Positions 49,701 to 60,868 of a stretch of 64,000 nt of DNA are shown in pieces (within the stretch, counting starts at the first letter, position 1; each line of letters begins with the position of its first letter). Under the pieces are notes generated by a model, which was not told the DNA's origin, ran no database searches, and worked only from the letters and a program-made list of their open reading frames with translations. Source of the stretch: Trogon surrucura (lineage: Eukaryota; Chordata; Aves; Trogoniformes; Trogonidae); the NCBI GenBank assembly GCA_020746105.1, contig CM036622.1, positions 13,423,987 to 13,487,986 of the forward strand, in the 5' to 3' direction. The translations under genes and the position numbers were made by a program.

Positions 49701-50325
49701 ACTGGGTTGAGTGGGTTGAGAGTGGCCCTGAAGACAAGGAATTGGGGGTGTTGATAGACAAGAAGCTCAACACGAGCCGGCAGGGCGCTCATGCAGCCCA
49801 AAAGGCCAACTCTATCTTGGGATGCATCAAGACGAGTCTGGTCAGCAGATCAAGAGAGGTGATTCTCCCCCTTAACTCTGCTCTTGTGAGACCCCACCTC
49901 AAATACTGTGTTCAGTTCTGGCGTCCCCACCATAAGAGGGACATGGATCTGCTGGATCATGTTCAGAGGAGGGCCACAAAGATGATCCATGGGCTGGAGC
50001 ACCTCTGCTATGAGGACAGGCTGAGGGAGTTGGGATTTTCAGCCCGGAGAAGAGAAGACTCAGGGGAGACGTAATAGTTGCCTTCCAATACCTGAAGAAA
50101 AGGCTGGAAAGGGACTTTTTACAAGAGTGTCCACTGATAAGACAAAGGGAAGTGGGTTTAAGTTGAAGGAGAATAGATTTAGATTGGATCTTAGAAATAA
50201 ATTCTTCAGTACAAGGGTGGCAAGACTTTGGAATAAATCGTCCAGAGAAGTCGTGGATGCCCCCTCCCTGGAGGTGTTCGAGGCCAGGCTGGACAGAGCC
50301 TTGAGTAGCCTGATCTAGTTTGTTC
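49701..50325 (+). mobile_element. CR1 LINE, plus strand, truncated at both ends
   Basis: ORF2 C-terminal region of a second subfamily: [42 protein letters not shown], then a 1-base frameshift near 50035-50045. The remainder (GSGFKLKENRFRLD, PSLEVFEARLD) ends at a TAG at 50316-50318. The 3' UTR and the terminal octamer repeats are absent: homology stops at 'ctgatctagt'. Loss of the 3' end is unusual because CR1 copies normally keep it, so a later deletion is likely. Confidence 0.93.
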
Positions 50326-53300
50326 ATGCCCAAAATTGAAATAAGAAGAGTATCTACAGTACATTACCATGAACATACACAACTGCGTTACACTTCATAA
50401 CTTGGGTGCTCTAAGTTTTATATATAAATAACAGCTCTTGTATTCAAAACAGCAGTGATATTGCGTTTTAGTGGAAGATTTTTAAATAAAAACTGTAATT
50501 AAATGTAGCTGACTTTGGAGAATCGAAAAACATGAAAAGTCACAATCATTAATTGTTACACATACAAGATAAACTAAAGTTACAGAAGTTAAATGAATGG
50601 GATGTGTTCTATTCCAACATTTGGTGTGTTCTTTTTCATTTTATAATTCAAATACAAAATTAGCTACCTCAAACTTCAACCACAGAAATTACCTAGAATT
50701 ATTAAAACATTGCTATTTTATAAATAAAAATACAGTCCAATCAATGCTAGAAAGCATCAATTTAAGCTCACCTACTTTCAGAAAAAAAAACCACCAAACC
50801 CAAATGACTGTATTTGTTAATTTATTAATGTTAATTTACAAATGGTAAGGTAAACTTGAGGAACTTGGAAATTCAATCACAGTAATCTAAATGACCAGCT
50901 AACGGACAAAAAAAATTATAGATCTAGTGCAGATTTTACTCTGTGGCATAAAGTTGTTGACAATACATTTCTCAATAAAGAAAAATTGAATTATAGCCTT
51001 AGGGTGGTTTAATTTGGTACAAATTTTGAATAATGTTATATACATTTCCAAAGCAGATGCTAAGAGACTCTACAAGGACACTCAGCTCAATCAGAAGCCA
51101 GATTAAAGTTCCATCTGGAACGAAACAGTTCCATAGCTATATTACAATTAGCAGAGTCACCAATGTCAGACTCAAAAGTTGGGCGATGTGGAACTTTCCC
51201 TTCAAAATACAACTATTTAGCCCAGAAAACAAACAAGTAGTTCATGTATGTTTAAACTAGAACTTTTTAAGTAGTGACAAACTTGTGCCTTTGTACCTAG
51301 GATGAAAATTCCATTTGTATTATTATGGTCATGCGAATCATGAAGACTACCCAGACATGATGATTTTACATCACCTCTCCCATTGCACACATGCAGCATT
51401 AAAAATCAAGTGTTCAAAGGAGCTGCAAGACGCAAAATATCAGCAGGCTGAGACTAGCACAGAAGCTATTTGTATGAAATAAAATTCAAGATTGATTTCT
51501 AATTACCCTGATCTTTGCCTTCCCAATTCCCAGACTTCTTGTTATGAAACAAAGCATTTTCCCAACATGTCATGCTGAGGAATTGCACCCTCAAGTGATC
51601 CATCTTTAGACAAAATACGAACAGAATTACCTATGAAATCTGATAGTTGAAAGTCAAAGCCTGGTTCTGCAGCCAAATATTCAACTAACAGCATCTTCCT
51701 AGATTTAACTAAAAACCAAATTTCAACTCAAGTTTGCTAAAACAAAGCACCCTTTCAAGGCATAGTTCAGGTAACAGCAGTGCTGATACATGGACAGTAA
51801 CAAACACATTCAAGACAGAAAAACAAAATATGCCACATGCTTTAAATTTACTACTCTATTATTTAAAAAACCAATGCATCGCACAAATGCAAGTCTAAAT
51901 GCAAGTTAGAAACCAAATGTCCAGATCTTGCATCACTTTCCCCCAAACAAATTCACAATGGATAAGTAGCAACACAGACTTCTGAAAAATTACATTCTCA
52001 ATACGCAGACTTTAATCAAGAAAAGACTCGGTTACGAGCATATTTATATTTTTCCAGTTGCTGGTTACATTAATCAGTCTGATTTCTATTATCAAAGAGT
52101 AAGCTGTTGGGTCTGAAAATATCTACAATGTTAATATATAGATAAGAGTAAAGAGAAGACAGAGATAACTGTAGTCACTGTCCAGTTAACAGCCTATACT
52201 GTTCTGCAATGAAGTAATTTTAACTTCCAAAAAGAACAGTAATACCAACCATTTTACATTTAGTACCCTTAATTAGCATTCAAATACTATCCAATAATCT
52301 CCATACCTGAAATTTCACCTTCTTTCACCTTTAAAGGTAAAAATTAACAATGTAGAGTAACAATGAGACTTTGTCCTTAGTCTGACTCTTGCTATTTCTG
52401 AAAATAGCCCACAAGAGATCTACTGCCAACACCGCGCACTAGGATGGAGGCATTCAGAAGAAACAAACAGGAAAGTCTGGCCAAAATCTACATACAGAAG
52501 CAAGATGTCAAAATCAAGATCACTGCTACCCAATCACTGCTTTTGACAGAACATTGCCTTTTTAAGGTAGTGGTCAACAAGAGTGTCCAAAGCTGCTGGT
52601 TACACCAGAAAGGGTCAAGGGCATCCGCAGACTCCAGTACTGATGAAACCATGGTGAAACGATCACTGTATTTCAGTTCCACACATGAACACAGCAGCCC
52701 ATCCAAACAGCCAGCTTCCCTATTAGTTAACACAGGTTTTCTGAAAGATTAAAAATAAAGTAGCACCCAAAAATTAAAATGTTGTCAGAAAATGGAAGTA
52801 TTATAATTGAAACATATGTATCAAAGCCTGGGCTGGGGCAACAACACAAATCTTGGGAGTCCTTCCAACAGTGTCCGGGAAACTACCACATCCTTCCTCA
52901 AAGAAACATCCATGGTGGTAACCGATTGTTCATGACAGAGAAATGTTTGGATAGCACGAGTCCTGGTAATAATTTTACTGCAGTCATACACAGTGAATCA
53001 CACGCCTCAGAAAATTTCTCCAGGAATTATCTTTCTCAGTGTTGAGTACATAAAAGCATTATCAATATCAGGCACACATAGAAGGCTTTTGCAACAATAA
53101 GGAACTATTTAGTTAATTTCCACAAGCAGCAATCATCCAGACTTTCAATCTGCAATAGTTTTTTTTTTTATGACAGTCTGGAGTATGTGAAGATTTTCAA
53201 ACTTAATCCATGGTTTGTGATTCTTGTGGCAGAGTCATGAATTTGCGCAGCTCTGGACAGAAACATTGCAATAACTGAAGAATTTTTTCTTCCTCACTCA

Positions 53301-53679
53301 GATATTCAGTAATTTAGCAGTGGGCAATCATAACCAGTCGTACTTTACTCCTCAGTATCATGTTATCCATCCCCAAGCAAGTCGTGAAATGATTTGACAA
53401 AGGCCAACCACAAGCTTCTTTATCTTCAGAGCAATCAAGGGACATTTATGAACGACCTCCTTGTCAATGAAGAGTAAAAATACTAATTCTCACTATTACG
53501 TATATCTCAACAGCATTTGAACAATGATGAACTCTCATCCACTCTAAAAGATGTGCCACAAATTCCGGTTACTGAATCGCAGTGATCTGAATTATTCTCA
53601 GAAAGCTCCAGATGATTCCCAGTAGGCCCTTGCCTACGAAATTCCTAAAGTATCATTTCTTTTTCTGCTTCTTTTCCAG
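50326..53679. other. AT-rich noncoding stretch, no gene seen
   Basis: At about 52303-52324 a 22-bp minus-strand block lies between a good acceptor (TTTTTACCTTTAAAG) and donor (TTTCAG|GTATGG), too short to judge. A frame of about 100 codons at 52444-52752 has no domain. Confidence 0.5.
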
Positions 53680-53786
53680 ATCCAAGCAGTTCTGAGACTT
53701 GGTGATGCAGGCACAGGATTAACAGTATATCAATGCAATATTCCAACTGCCTCTTGTGATCATATCACCACCTTTAAAGCACCTGG
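53680..53786 (+). other. Exon-like block on plus strand (isolated)
   Basis: A very strong acceptor (TCTTTTTCTGCTTCTTTTCCAG) ends at 53679; CCTGG|GTAAAA follows. Only one of three frames is open, over 35 codons, with protein-like residues (RLGDAGTGLTVYQCN). No plus-strand partner with a matching phase was found. It could be an exon of a gene running left to right, or a decoy. Confidence 0.25.
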
Positions 53787-55516
53787 GTAAAAACACCCCA
53801 TAGACAAACAGCTAACTGATGTTGAGCCCAGTGAAGAGACTGGATAGAGGATGCTCAAAAGAAAACAACTGAAAATGCAATTTAGTAGTTGGGGGGGGGA
53901 GGGCGTTCAATCAACAATTGGGGAATCTACTCTGTAGCTTAGCAACACTCTTCATTCTTTGTTGATGCTAACCTGGTATTTGGCAGCATCTGCAGAAAAA
54001 ACACTTATCACCTCTTCTGTTAGCTGGAAAACTCTACTCCATTCTAGCAATGACTAAAAGTTATTCAATTATTCATATCTTCATCATCACTCAGCTGCAG
54101 CATATTTCAAGATCAAGGCACAAAATTCTCGTTTTGAGCTCTCTCTTCTGTGCACTTGCTTGATTTCAGTTTAAATGACTACCCACAGCTCCATGGGGAA
54201 GAAAATTCCCTATGATTAGAAAGACAGAACTCTTTCACACGAAGGACACAACCTTCTTGAAGGTTGGTCCAAGAAGACAAAACAAACATTCCCAGCAGGT
54301 TAAAAATACCACCGTCATCAACTCCGAATTCAAAGTGCACTTCTTGTTCTTGTTAACCTACACATCAAAATGTTTTTAAAACTCTTCATGAAAAACAAGA
54401 CTCTCTTTCTCTTTTGTTAACACTTCTTTTCTTGGAGAAGACTTACAGAACACAGCACTTAGTGTACCGCTGGAGTATTGCGCAACATCACTGTGGGGAA
54501 GAGAGCTGTAGGACCTGAGCAGAGGCAAGATCCTAGTTCACCCAGTATTACACTTCTCTGTCAACAGTTGCCAATACTCCTACTGTTGGTAGTTGCCTAT
54601 TACCAGTAGTTGTTCCTACTATTAGTACTCACCATGTTTCCCTACTATTACTAGTAGAAGTTTACTCCTGTTCACATTCTCTTCACACCACCATTCCAAA
54701 GGAAGTAAACTCTAAAGAGCTGACAATCATCTTCACACATGAATCACTTTTCATTAGCAAATAACTTTGCTGTGCTTTGCAGAAACTTGCTTTAAATGAG
54801 AGAGACAAGACACATCTAAAATCTGGTCTAATAAAGAAGACAAAAGGTTTTAACTTATTTTCTATTAAATTCTATCTTCTGTTTTCCACAGCTTGTTAGC
54901 CACACTTGTTTTGAACAGCTGACTGCACTGTATACAGTGTATTCCTCCTTCCTCTTACGGCAGAAATATAGTAAAGAACTCCAGCAAATTAGACCTCCCA
55001 TGCTTGAATCAAGGTTAGCTATCCTTGGGGATTTTTTTCCAGATATAACTCCTACCACAACTCTTAAAATAGTTTCCAATAATTACCTATAAGTGATGGG
55101 AGGCTTACTAACTCTATAATTTACCACTATTTTCAACAGCAGAGAAAAAAAAAAATCAATATTTGGGAATAACTCCTAAAATTAACTTAACTGGAAAAGA
55201 AAGTGCACTACTTAGATATTTATAGAAGTGATAAACTGTCTTTAAATCAATATTTTAATCCCTGTATGCAGTCTAGTTCAATGAATCAACGCATGCCTTC
55301 ACCAGCAGTCTGGAAATCACACTCTTCCTTTTTAAGGAAAACAAGGATAATGTTCTTTATAGTTTGCCTTTAGCACTCAAATTGCCTTAACCGTATTATT
55401 CCATTCTGCAGTACGCAAAGACAGATCACTAATTATTTGTTGGAGGAAAGCTTTTCTATGTTACCCTTCTTTCCGGAAGCTCATGTAAGATCATGAAAAA
55501 GCAATCCTACTGAGAT
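53787..55516. other. AT-rich noncoding stretch, no gene seen
   Basis: Includes a G-run (53891-53899) and a degenerate 'cctact-tt-gtag' patch at 54577-54660 (listed separately). The frames are short. Confidence 0.55.
54577..54660. repeat. Degenerate CTACT/AGTAG-rich repeat patch
   Basis: Variants of CTACTRTT and its complement-like GTAGT/AGTAG recur five or more times in 84 bp, giving several small inverted repeats (for example CTACTA-ttac-TAGTAG). Probably a decayed minisatellite. Confidence 0.6.
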
Positions 55517-57220
55517 AGAATCACAAAAATTTAAGGTTGGAAAAGACTTTTAAGATCAAGTTCAACCACTAATCTAACAATGTGAAGTCCATCACTAAAC
55601 CACGTCCCTATGCACCACATCTATGTGTTTTTTAAGTACCTCCAGATATGGTGACTCAACCACATCCCTGGGCAGTCTGTTCCAGTGCCTGACAACACTT
55701 TCAGTGAAGAAATTTTCCTTACTATCTAATCTAAACCTTCCCTGGTGCAACCTGAGGCCATTTCCTCCTGTCCTGTCACTTGTTATGTGGGAGAAGAGAC
55801 CAACCCCCACCTCATTAGAACCTCCTTTCAGGTAGTTGTAGAGAGCGATGAGGTCTCCCCTCAGCCTCCTTTTCTCTAGGCTGAACAGCCCCAGTTCCCT
55901 CAGATGCTCTTCATAAGACTTGTTCTCTAGACCCTTCACCAACTTTGTTGCCCTTCTCTGGACATGCTCCAGCACCTCAACCTTTTTTTTTTGTTGTGAG
56001 GGGCTCAAAACTGAACACAAGATTAGAGCTGTGGAGATTAGAGCTGCGGCCTCACCAGTGCCAAGTACAGGGAGGCAATCACCGCCCTGCCCTGCTTGCC
56101 ACACTATTTCTGATCCAGGCCAGGATGCCATTGGCCTTCTTGGCCACCTGGGCACACTGCTTGCTCACGGTCAGTAGGCTGCCAACCAACAACCCCAGGT
56201 CCTTTCCGCCGAGTAGCTTTCCAGCCACTTCTCCCTAAGCCTGTAGTGCTGCCTGGGGTCGGTGTGACCCAAGGGTAGGACCAGGCACTTGGTTTTGTTG
56301 AACTTCATACAGCCCACCAATCCGGGCTGTTAGCTGGGTACCCTGAGAACAGCTGGTCTTATTATTAAAGATTGAGGCAAAGAAGGCTTTAAGTACCTCA
56401 GCTTTCGTCACTACATTTTCCCCCACGTCTAATAAAGGATGGAGAATCTCCTCAGCCCTCCTTTTGTTGTTAATGTATTTATAGAAGCATTTCTTATTGT
56501 ATTTTATGGCAGTAGCTAAAATTAAGTTCTAGCTGGGCATTGGTCCTTTTTAATTTTTCCCTTGTACAGCCTCACGACATCTTTGTATTCCTGCTGAGTT
56601 TCCTGGCCCTTCTTCCAAAGCTCACAACCTCTGCTTTTTTTCGCAAGATCCAGTCAAATCTCTCTGTTCAATCAGGCCTGTTTTCTTCCCCACCAGCTCA
56701 TTTTTCAGCACATGGGAACAACTTGATGCTGCACCTTTAAGAATTCCTTCCTGAAGAAAGTCCAGCCTTTTCCTGGACTCTTTTGCCCTGCAAGACTGCC
56801 CCCCAAGGGATTCTGTCAACCAGTCTCCTAAAACAGGCCAAAGTCTGCCCTCCAGAAGTCCAAGGTAGCAGTTCTGCTGACCCTCCTCCATATTTCTCCC
56901 AGAACTGGAAACTCATTATTTTGGGATCCTGATCATTATGGGATCACTATGCCCAAGATGGCCCCCAACCACCAAACCACCCACAAGTCCTTCTCTGTTG
57001 ACAAAGAGCAGGTCCAGCAGGTATGTTCCCTAGTCGGCTCCCTCACCAGCTGTGTGAGGAAGTTATCTGCCATGCACTCCAGGAACCTCCTGGACTGTTT
57101 CCTCTCTGCTGTATTATATTTCCAGCAAACATCTGGTAAGTTGAAGTCCCCTATGAGAACAAGGGCTAGCAATTGTGATACTTCTCCCAGCTGCTCACAG
57201 AACACTTATTTTGGACGATG
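55517..57220 (-). mobile_element. CR1 LINE, old subfamily, central RT domain deleted
   Basis: The 3' end is at 55517 ('agaatcacaaaaatttaaggttggaaaagac'). The ORF2 C-terminus is at 55595-55990 ([42 protein letters not shown]). The linker ahead of the RT ends near 56335-56420 (AFFASIFNNKTS), and the endonuclease part is at 56936-57205 with the APE-type motif LIGDFNLPD. Between about 56315 and 56340 the sequence jumps from the linker straight to the block just before the C-terminal region (the FNKTKC region in family terms). The fingers and palm, including the active site, are therefore deleted. Frameshifts and stops are present elsewhere. Its tail wording is typical of an older avian CR1 lineage than the other copies. 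Confidence 0.93.
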
Positions 57221-60200
57221 CTGAATGGAAGGCATAATAGATTAGGTTCCTTTCCGTTTCATTACATGAGGAAGTTTTTGTAAGGTAAAATAACCACAGC
57301 TTTGTGACTGCATAACAACAGTTTTGTCTGCGCTACAGAATTCATTGACAGAGTACTTTGTAGAAAACACTTTTATGAAAAGCTAAAATACCGTGAAAAA
57401 TTACCTTTCTCTACCTATGTAAGGAAGTTCAGGTAACCGACCCTTACCTGTTCTGACCCCCAAGGCAAGAACTGAAATGCCTTAGGCTAACGATATATAG
57501 ATTTTGAAATAGTTAAGCGAAATAGTTAAATATTATGCCTTCTAAAATACATTTAACATTAAAACTGAAATAAAAGAAAATCCATTTCAGAACATAAAGT
57601 GATTTTTGCAAGTTAATTTAAATAAAAACAAAAAAATAAATCAGTCTTTATTTGTTTGCAGCTATAATTTCACAGAACTGTAGAGAGTGGAGATAAAATT
57701 AAGTTAATAAATGGCATTTCCAACACAAATAGGAGGAGTTATTTCTTCACAGAGCTGAAAGCCAAGCCACAGGACTCCTTGCCACAGGACTCCTTGCCAC
57801 AGGACATTAAAACTTTACAGAGGTTCAAAAAGTGACCACACACGGGGGGGAAAAAACCCCAACAATACAGCTGAAAGTAAAACACATTACTGATTCTGCT
57901 TGCACAGAAACTTTCAGATGTCCAGAAGACATACGAGCATATGCAGGAAATAATGTCAAGGACTTCTCAAACTTCTCCCTAAGCATCTTTCTTCAGGCAG
58001 GCTGGAGAAAGAAGACAAGGTTAGAACTGTGTCTGGCTAAGTCACTGTGGTTGTCTCACTGCTAAAGATACAAAGAAAAGATGGGTGAAAACCTGAAAAG
58101 AGTTAGCTCAATGACTTATCCAGCATCTCAGACTGTAACAGTCTCTAAGGCAGGTGCTAAATACCATATCTGATTTCTCAAGATTTTTTGATGGGGTGAG
58201 CTCAATGACTTTCAAAGTTGTAAAACAGAAAAAGCAGGAAGACTTGCTCTGCTATTTTAAACTACGAATAAAAAGATTGTCTGAAGATAAAATTCACTGG
58301 GTTTTTTTTTTTTTTTAAAGCACAGTTAACAGTTCAGTTTATTGTAAGCAATATCTCGTAAAAGAAATCCATTTTCATTTCAAAATACATTTTTTTCTTC
58401 CCCTTTTAACATATATCCAGCATACTCACCCTGTAACTGAAACTACCTTTAAAAAAATTACATACTGTTATCCTTGTGCACTTAACCCAATATGAACTGG
58501 ACATAAATAATGAATTTTAGAAGTCCTAAAAATTAATTCACTGGTTTTCTCTTTTCATGCAGAACTATACAAGTTACTAATTTTGTACATGTTAAGGTCT
58601 GTAACTGCTTTAAAAAAATGCCTAAATATACCAGCTGTGTTTAGCAATAAATGTAAAACTAATACAGCAAAAAGTATATTTTTTGAAAACCAACATTTAC
58701 TATGGACATCACCTTTCTTTGGGAACACAAGAAAGTAAACCACAACAACTAATATCCACGTTAAGTCTAGGTGTTCAAATTACGAATACATGGTTGATTC
58801 AAGCTGCAAAAAAAATCCTGGCTTGTTAGTTTCCAAGGAAGTTTCAATGTATTGAAGTGCTTTGGGTTTTTCAGCAGAGCTAAGAGAATTGGTCCTCCTG
58901 TGATCTGAACGAGCACTGCATTTAACTCCTCAAGAATTGTCTTCCTTAGGCACTTGCCCAGTTTTTTGCTTTTCGAAATATTGACTCTCTCTGAATCTTC
59001 TTGCTGCAGTATTAAAACTCATTTCCATTACCATTAGATCTACCATACTTATAGAAACACTCTCTAATAATATATTTATAATAATACAGATTAGTTCCTA
59101 CAGCCTGTGCTTTCTATACTGTTATCAGTGGCTGCAAATAATGGACATGGGTCGGCTCACAGGAAACTGAGTAAAATATCCTGCACCCTCCCAGATACCT
59201 TAACAAGAACCCCTTGAAAGAGCTTTGTATGTTTTTTCTGGCACTTAATATCTATGTTCTGGAACGTGAACAGATGTATTCATGGAGCTTTCTTAAAGTT
59301 CACGGATCTAGAGCTGAAATTCTGCAGATCTACTGAAGTCATCTGGAGAAGCAAGGCAACTGTGCTTGGTATTTCCATCTGATTCTTTCCTGACCTACAG
59401 AAGCACAATGAAAAAAACAAGGTTTTTTTCCTGAAATTAATTGAACTAGATATAGAGCAAGAAAACAAAGCCCTGTCTTGATCTAGTTACCTTGGGTCAA
59501 AATGTCATCCTAAGACAAAGATTTCTCCTGAAATTGCAAGCTGGAACTCACTAGTGGAAAAATGGAAATAAATATTTAAAAAAAAAAAAAATTACCTTTC
59601 AAGGATTCAAACTCTAGGCTATATTGACACAGAATGTTTAGAATTCAATGTTATTTGGGTGGATTAGGCTAGGAAGTTAATAGATGAGATAATGAAAACC
59701 TGCTGTATAACTGCATTGAACATTTACTAGCAAGTCTCTCAGCACTGTGTGCAAGATGCATTTTTGCACCAGTAACTGAGACATGAAAGTGAATCTCAAC
59801 AGCTTTAAGCTGACTACCTGATGCACTTCAATTTTCTTAATAAATGCAATTCTCAATTTCTGTAGTCCTTTCTCCAAGATAAGCACAAACAGAGCATGTA
59901 AGTGCTTGCAAAACCAGGAGCTCCCGACTACCCATTCTTTGGACAATACGCAAACAGAACTTTGAACTCAACTTTCTTAAACTTTTTTTCTTCTTTTTGG
60001 AGATGACCAGTTTAGAAGCTTGCAAGTAATGCATATATAATAGCGTTACATTTTACCACTTTTTCAGTTTGGCAAGACAAGTATTTTCAGAGTAGGCTTG
60101 GTCAGACTGCGATTGAATGAGACAAGACCTAACTACACTTTCTCAGTGAAGTGGCATAAAGAGACACCTACCTTCCACTAAACCATCCCAGTTCTTTATT

Positions 60201-60753
60201 TCCTTTAAGTCTTTCTCTACCAACAACCTTAATCCGTCCAACGTCTGACTCCTTCTTTTTCTTAAAAACCACTCTGTTGCTCTTTCCAAATCTTCTCTCC
60301 AGTCCTCTTTTCTCTGTCTTAGTCTATTTATTTAAGTGTTGCATGCTGAGGATCAACAGAGCCTCTGTACACATAATTTTAAACAAAAACTTTCTGAATA
60401 AAAACAGGAGAAAAGTTTAATCAGTGACAAAGTCAACCAATACCAAGTCAGCCTCCTCTATAACTTCGTTACTAGCTCCCACACAGTCCTCAAGACCAGA
60501 GGATTTCATACCTTACAAGCAGCTGCTGTTCAGAAAGATGTGAGGAAGCCAGCCTTTCAAGGGTATGTTCACACTCCCACAGACGTCACCCCTCATCCTG
60601 TTCCTCAGTGGTTCAATTGACCATAGCTGAACGTACATTATGTCAATAAAATTTCACACATATCATCCATTTTATCTGTTTCACAGACACAATGAAAAGG
60701 GAGTTTAAAAAATGGGGGAAAGGGTGACTGAGAAAAGTAATTCTCTTTCCAAC
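57221..60753. other. AT-rich noncoding stretch, no gene seen
   Basis: Contains the 15-bp tandem repeat at 57766-57805, T and A runs at 58302-58316 and 59578-59591, and low-complexity frames. The minus frame of about 89 codons at 59677-59946 lacks splice support. Confidence 0.5.
57766..57805. repeat. 15-bp tandem repeat, 2.7 copies
   Basis: GCCACAGGACTCCTT occurs twice perfectly, then 10 bases of a third copy. On plus it lies within 'ttcttcacagagctgaaagcc', which reads like an old retroelement coding fragment (YFFTELKAK), but I cannot assign the family. Confidence 0.9.
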
Positions 60754-60868
60754 CTGAGGAAACTTTAGACAAATTTGCCTTTGATAATCGACTGAACAAG
60801 CTGCACTGCAAGCATCAAGGGATGGTGCAGGGATATCTAGCAGGTGCTGCAGTTTATCACAAAACCGT
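60754..60868 (-). other. Weak exon-like block on minus strand
   Basis: Acceptor CACTTCCAATTATTTTAG ends at 60869. The block is one base plus 38 open codons (DKLQHLLDIPAPSLDACSA and onward), ending at CCTCAG before GTTGGA, a poor donor. It would end in phase 0, which fits the start of the 44869-44959 block, but that is a one-in-three coincidence. Confidence 0.2.

Noticed and set aside
49670-50074. 134-codon frame as a gene
   Set aside because: CR1 ORF2 fragment ended by a frameshift.
48232-50325. The two facing CR1 copies as one element inverted during insertion (twin priming)
   Set aside because: Their residues belong to different subfamilies and both contain the same C-terminal region, so they are separate insertions.
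49899-50333. 144-codon minus-strand frame
   Set aside because: Antisense shadow of the plus-strand CR1 copy.
52303-52324. 22-bp minus-strand microexon
   Set aside because: Good edges, but its length would break the phase between any candidate neighbours.
55595-56155. 186-codon minus-strand frame as a gene
   Set aside because: CR1 ORF2 C-terminus; the start codon is incidental and the element is internally deleted.
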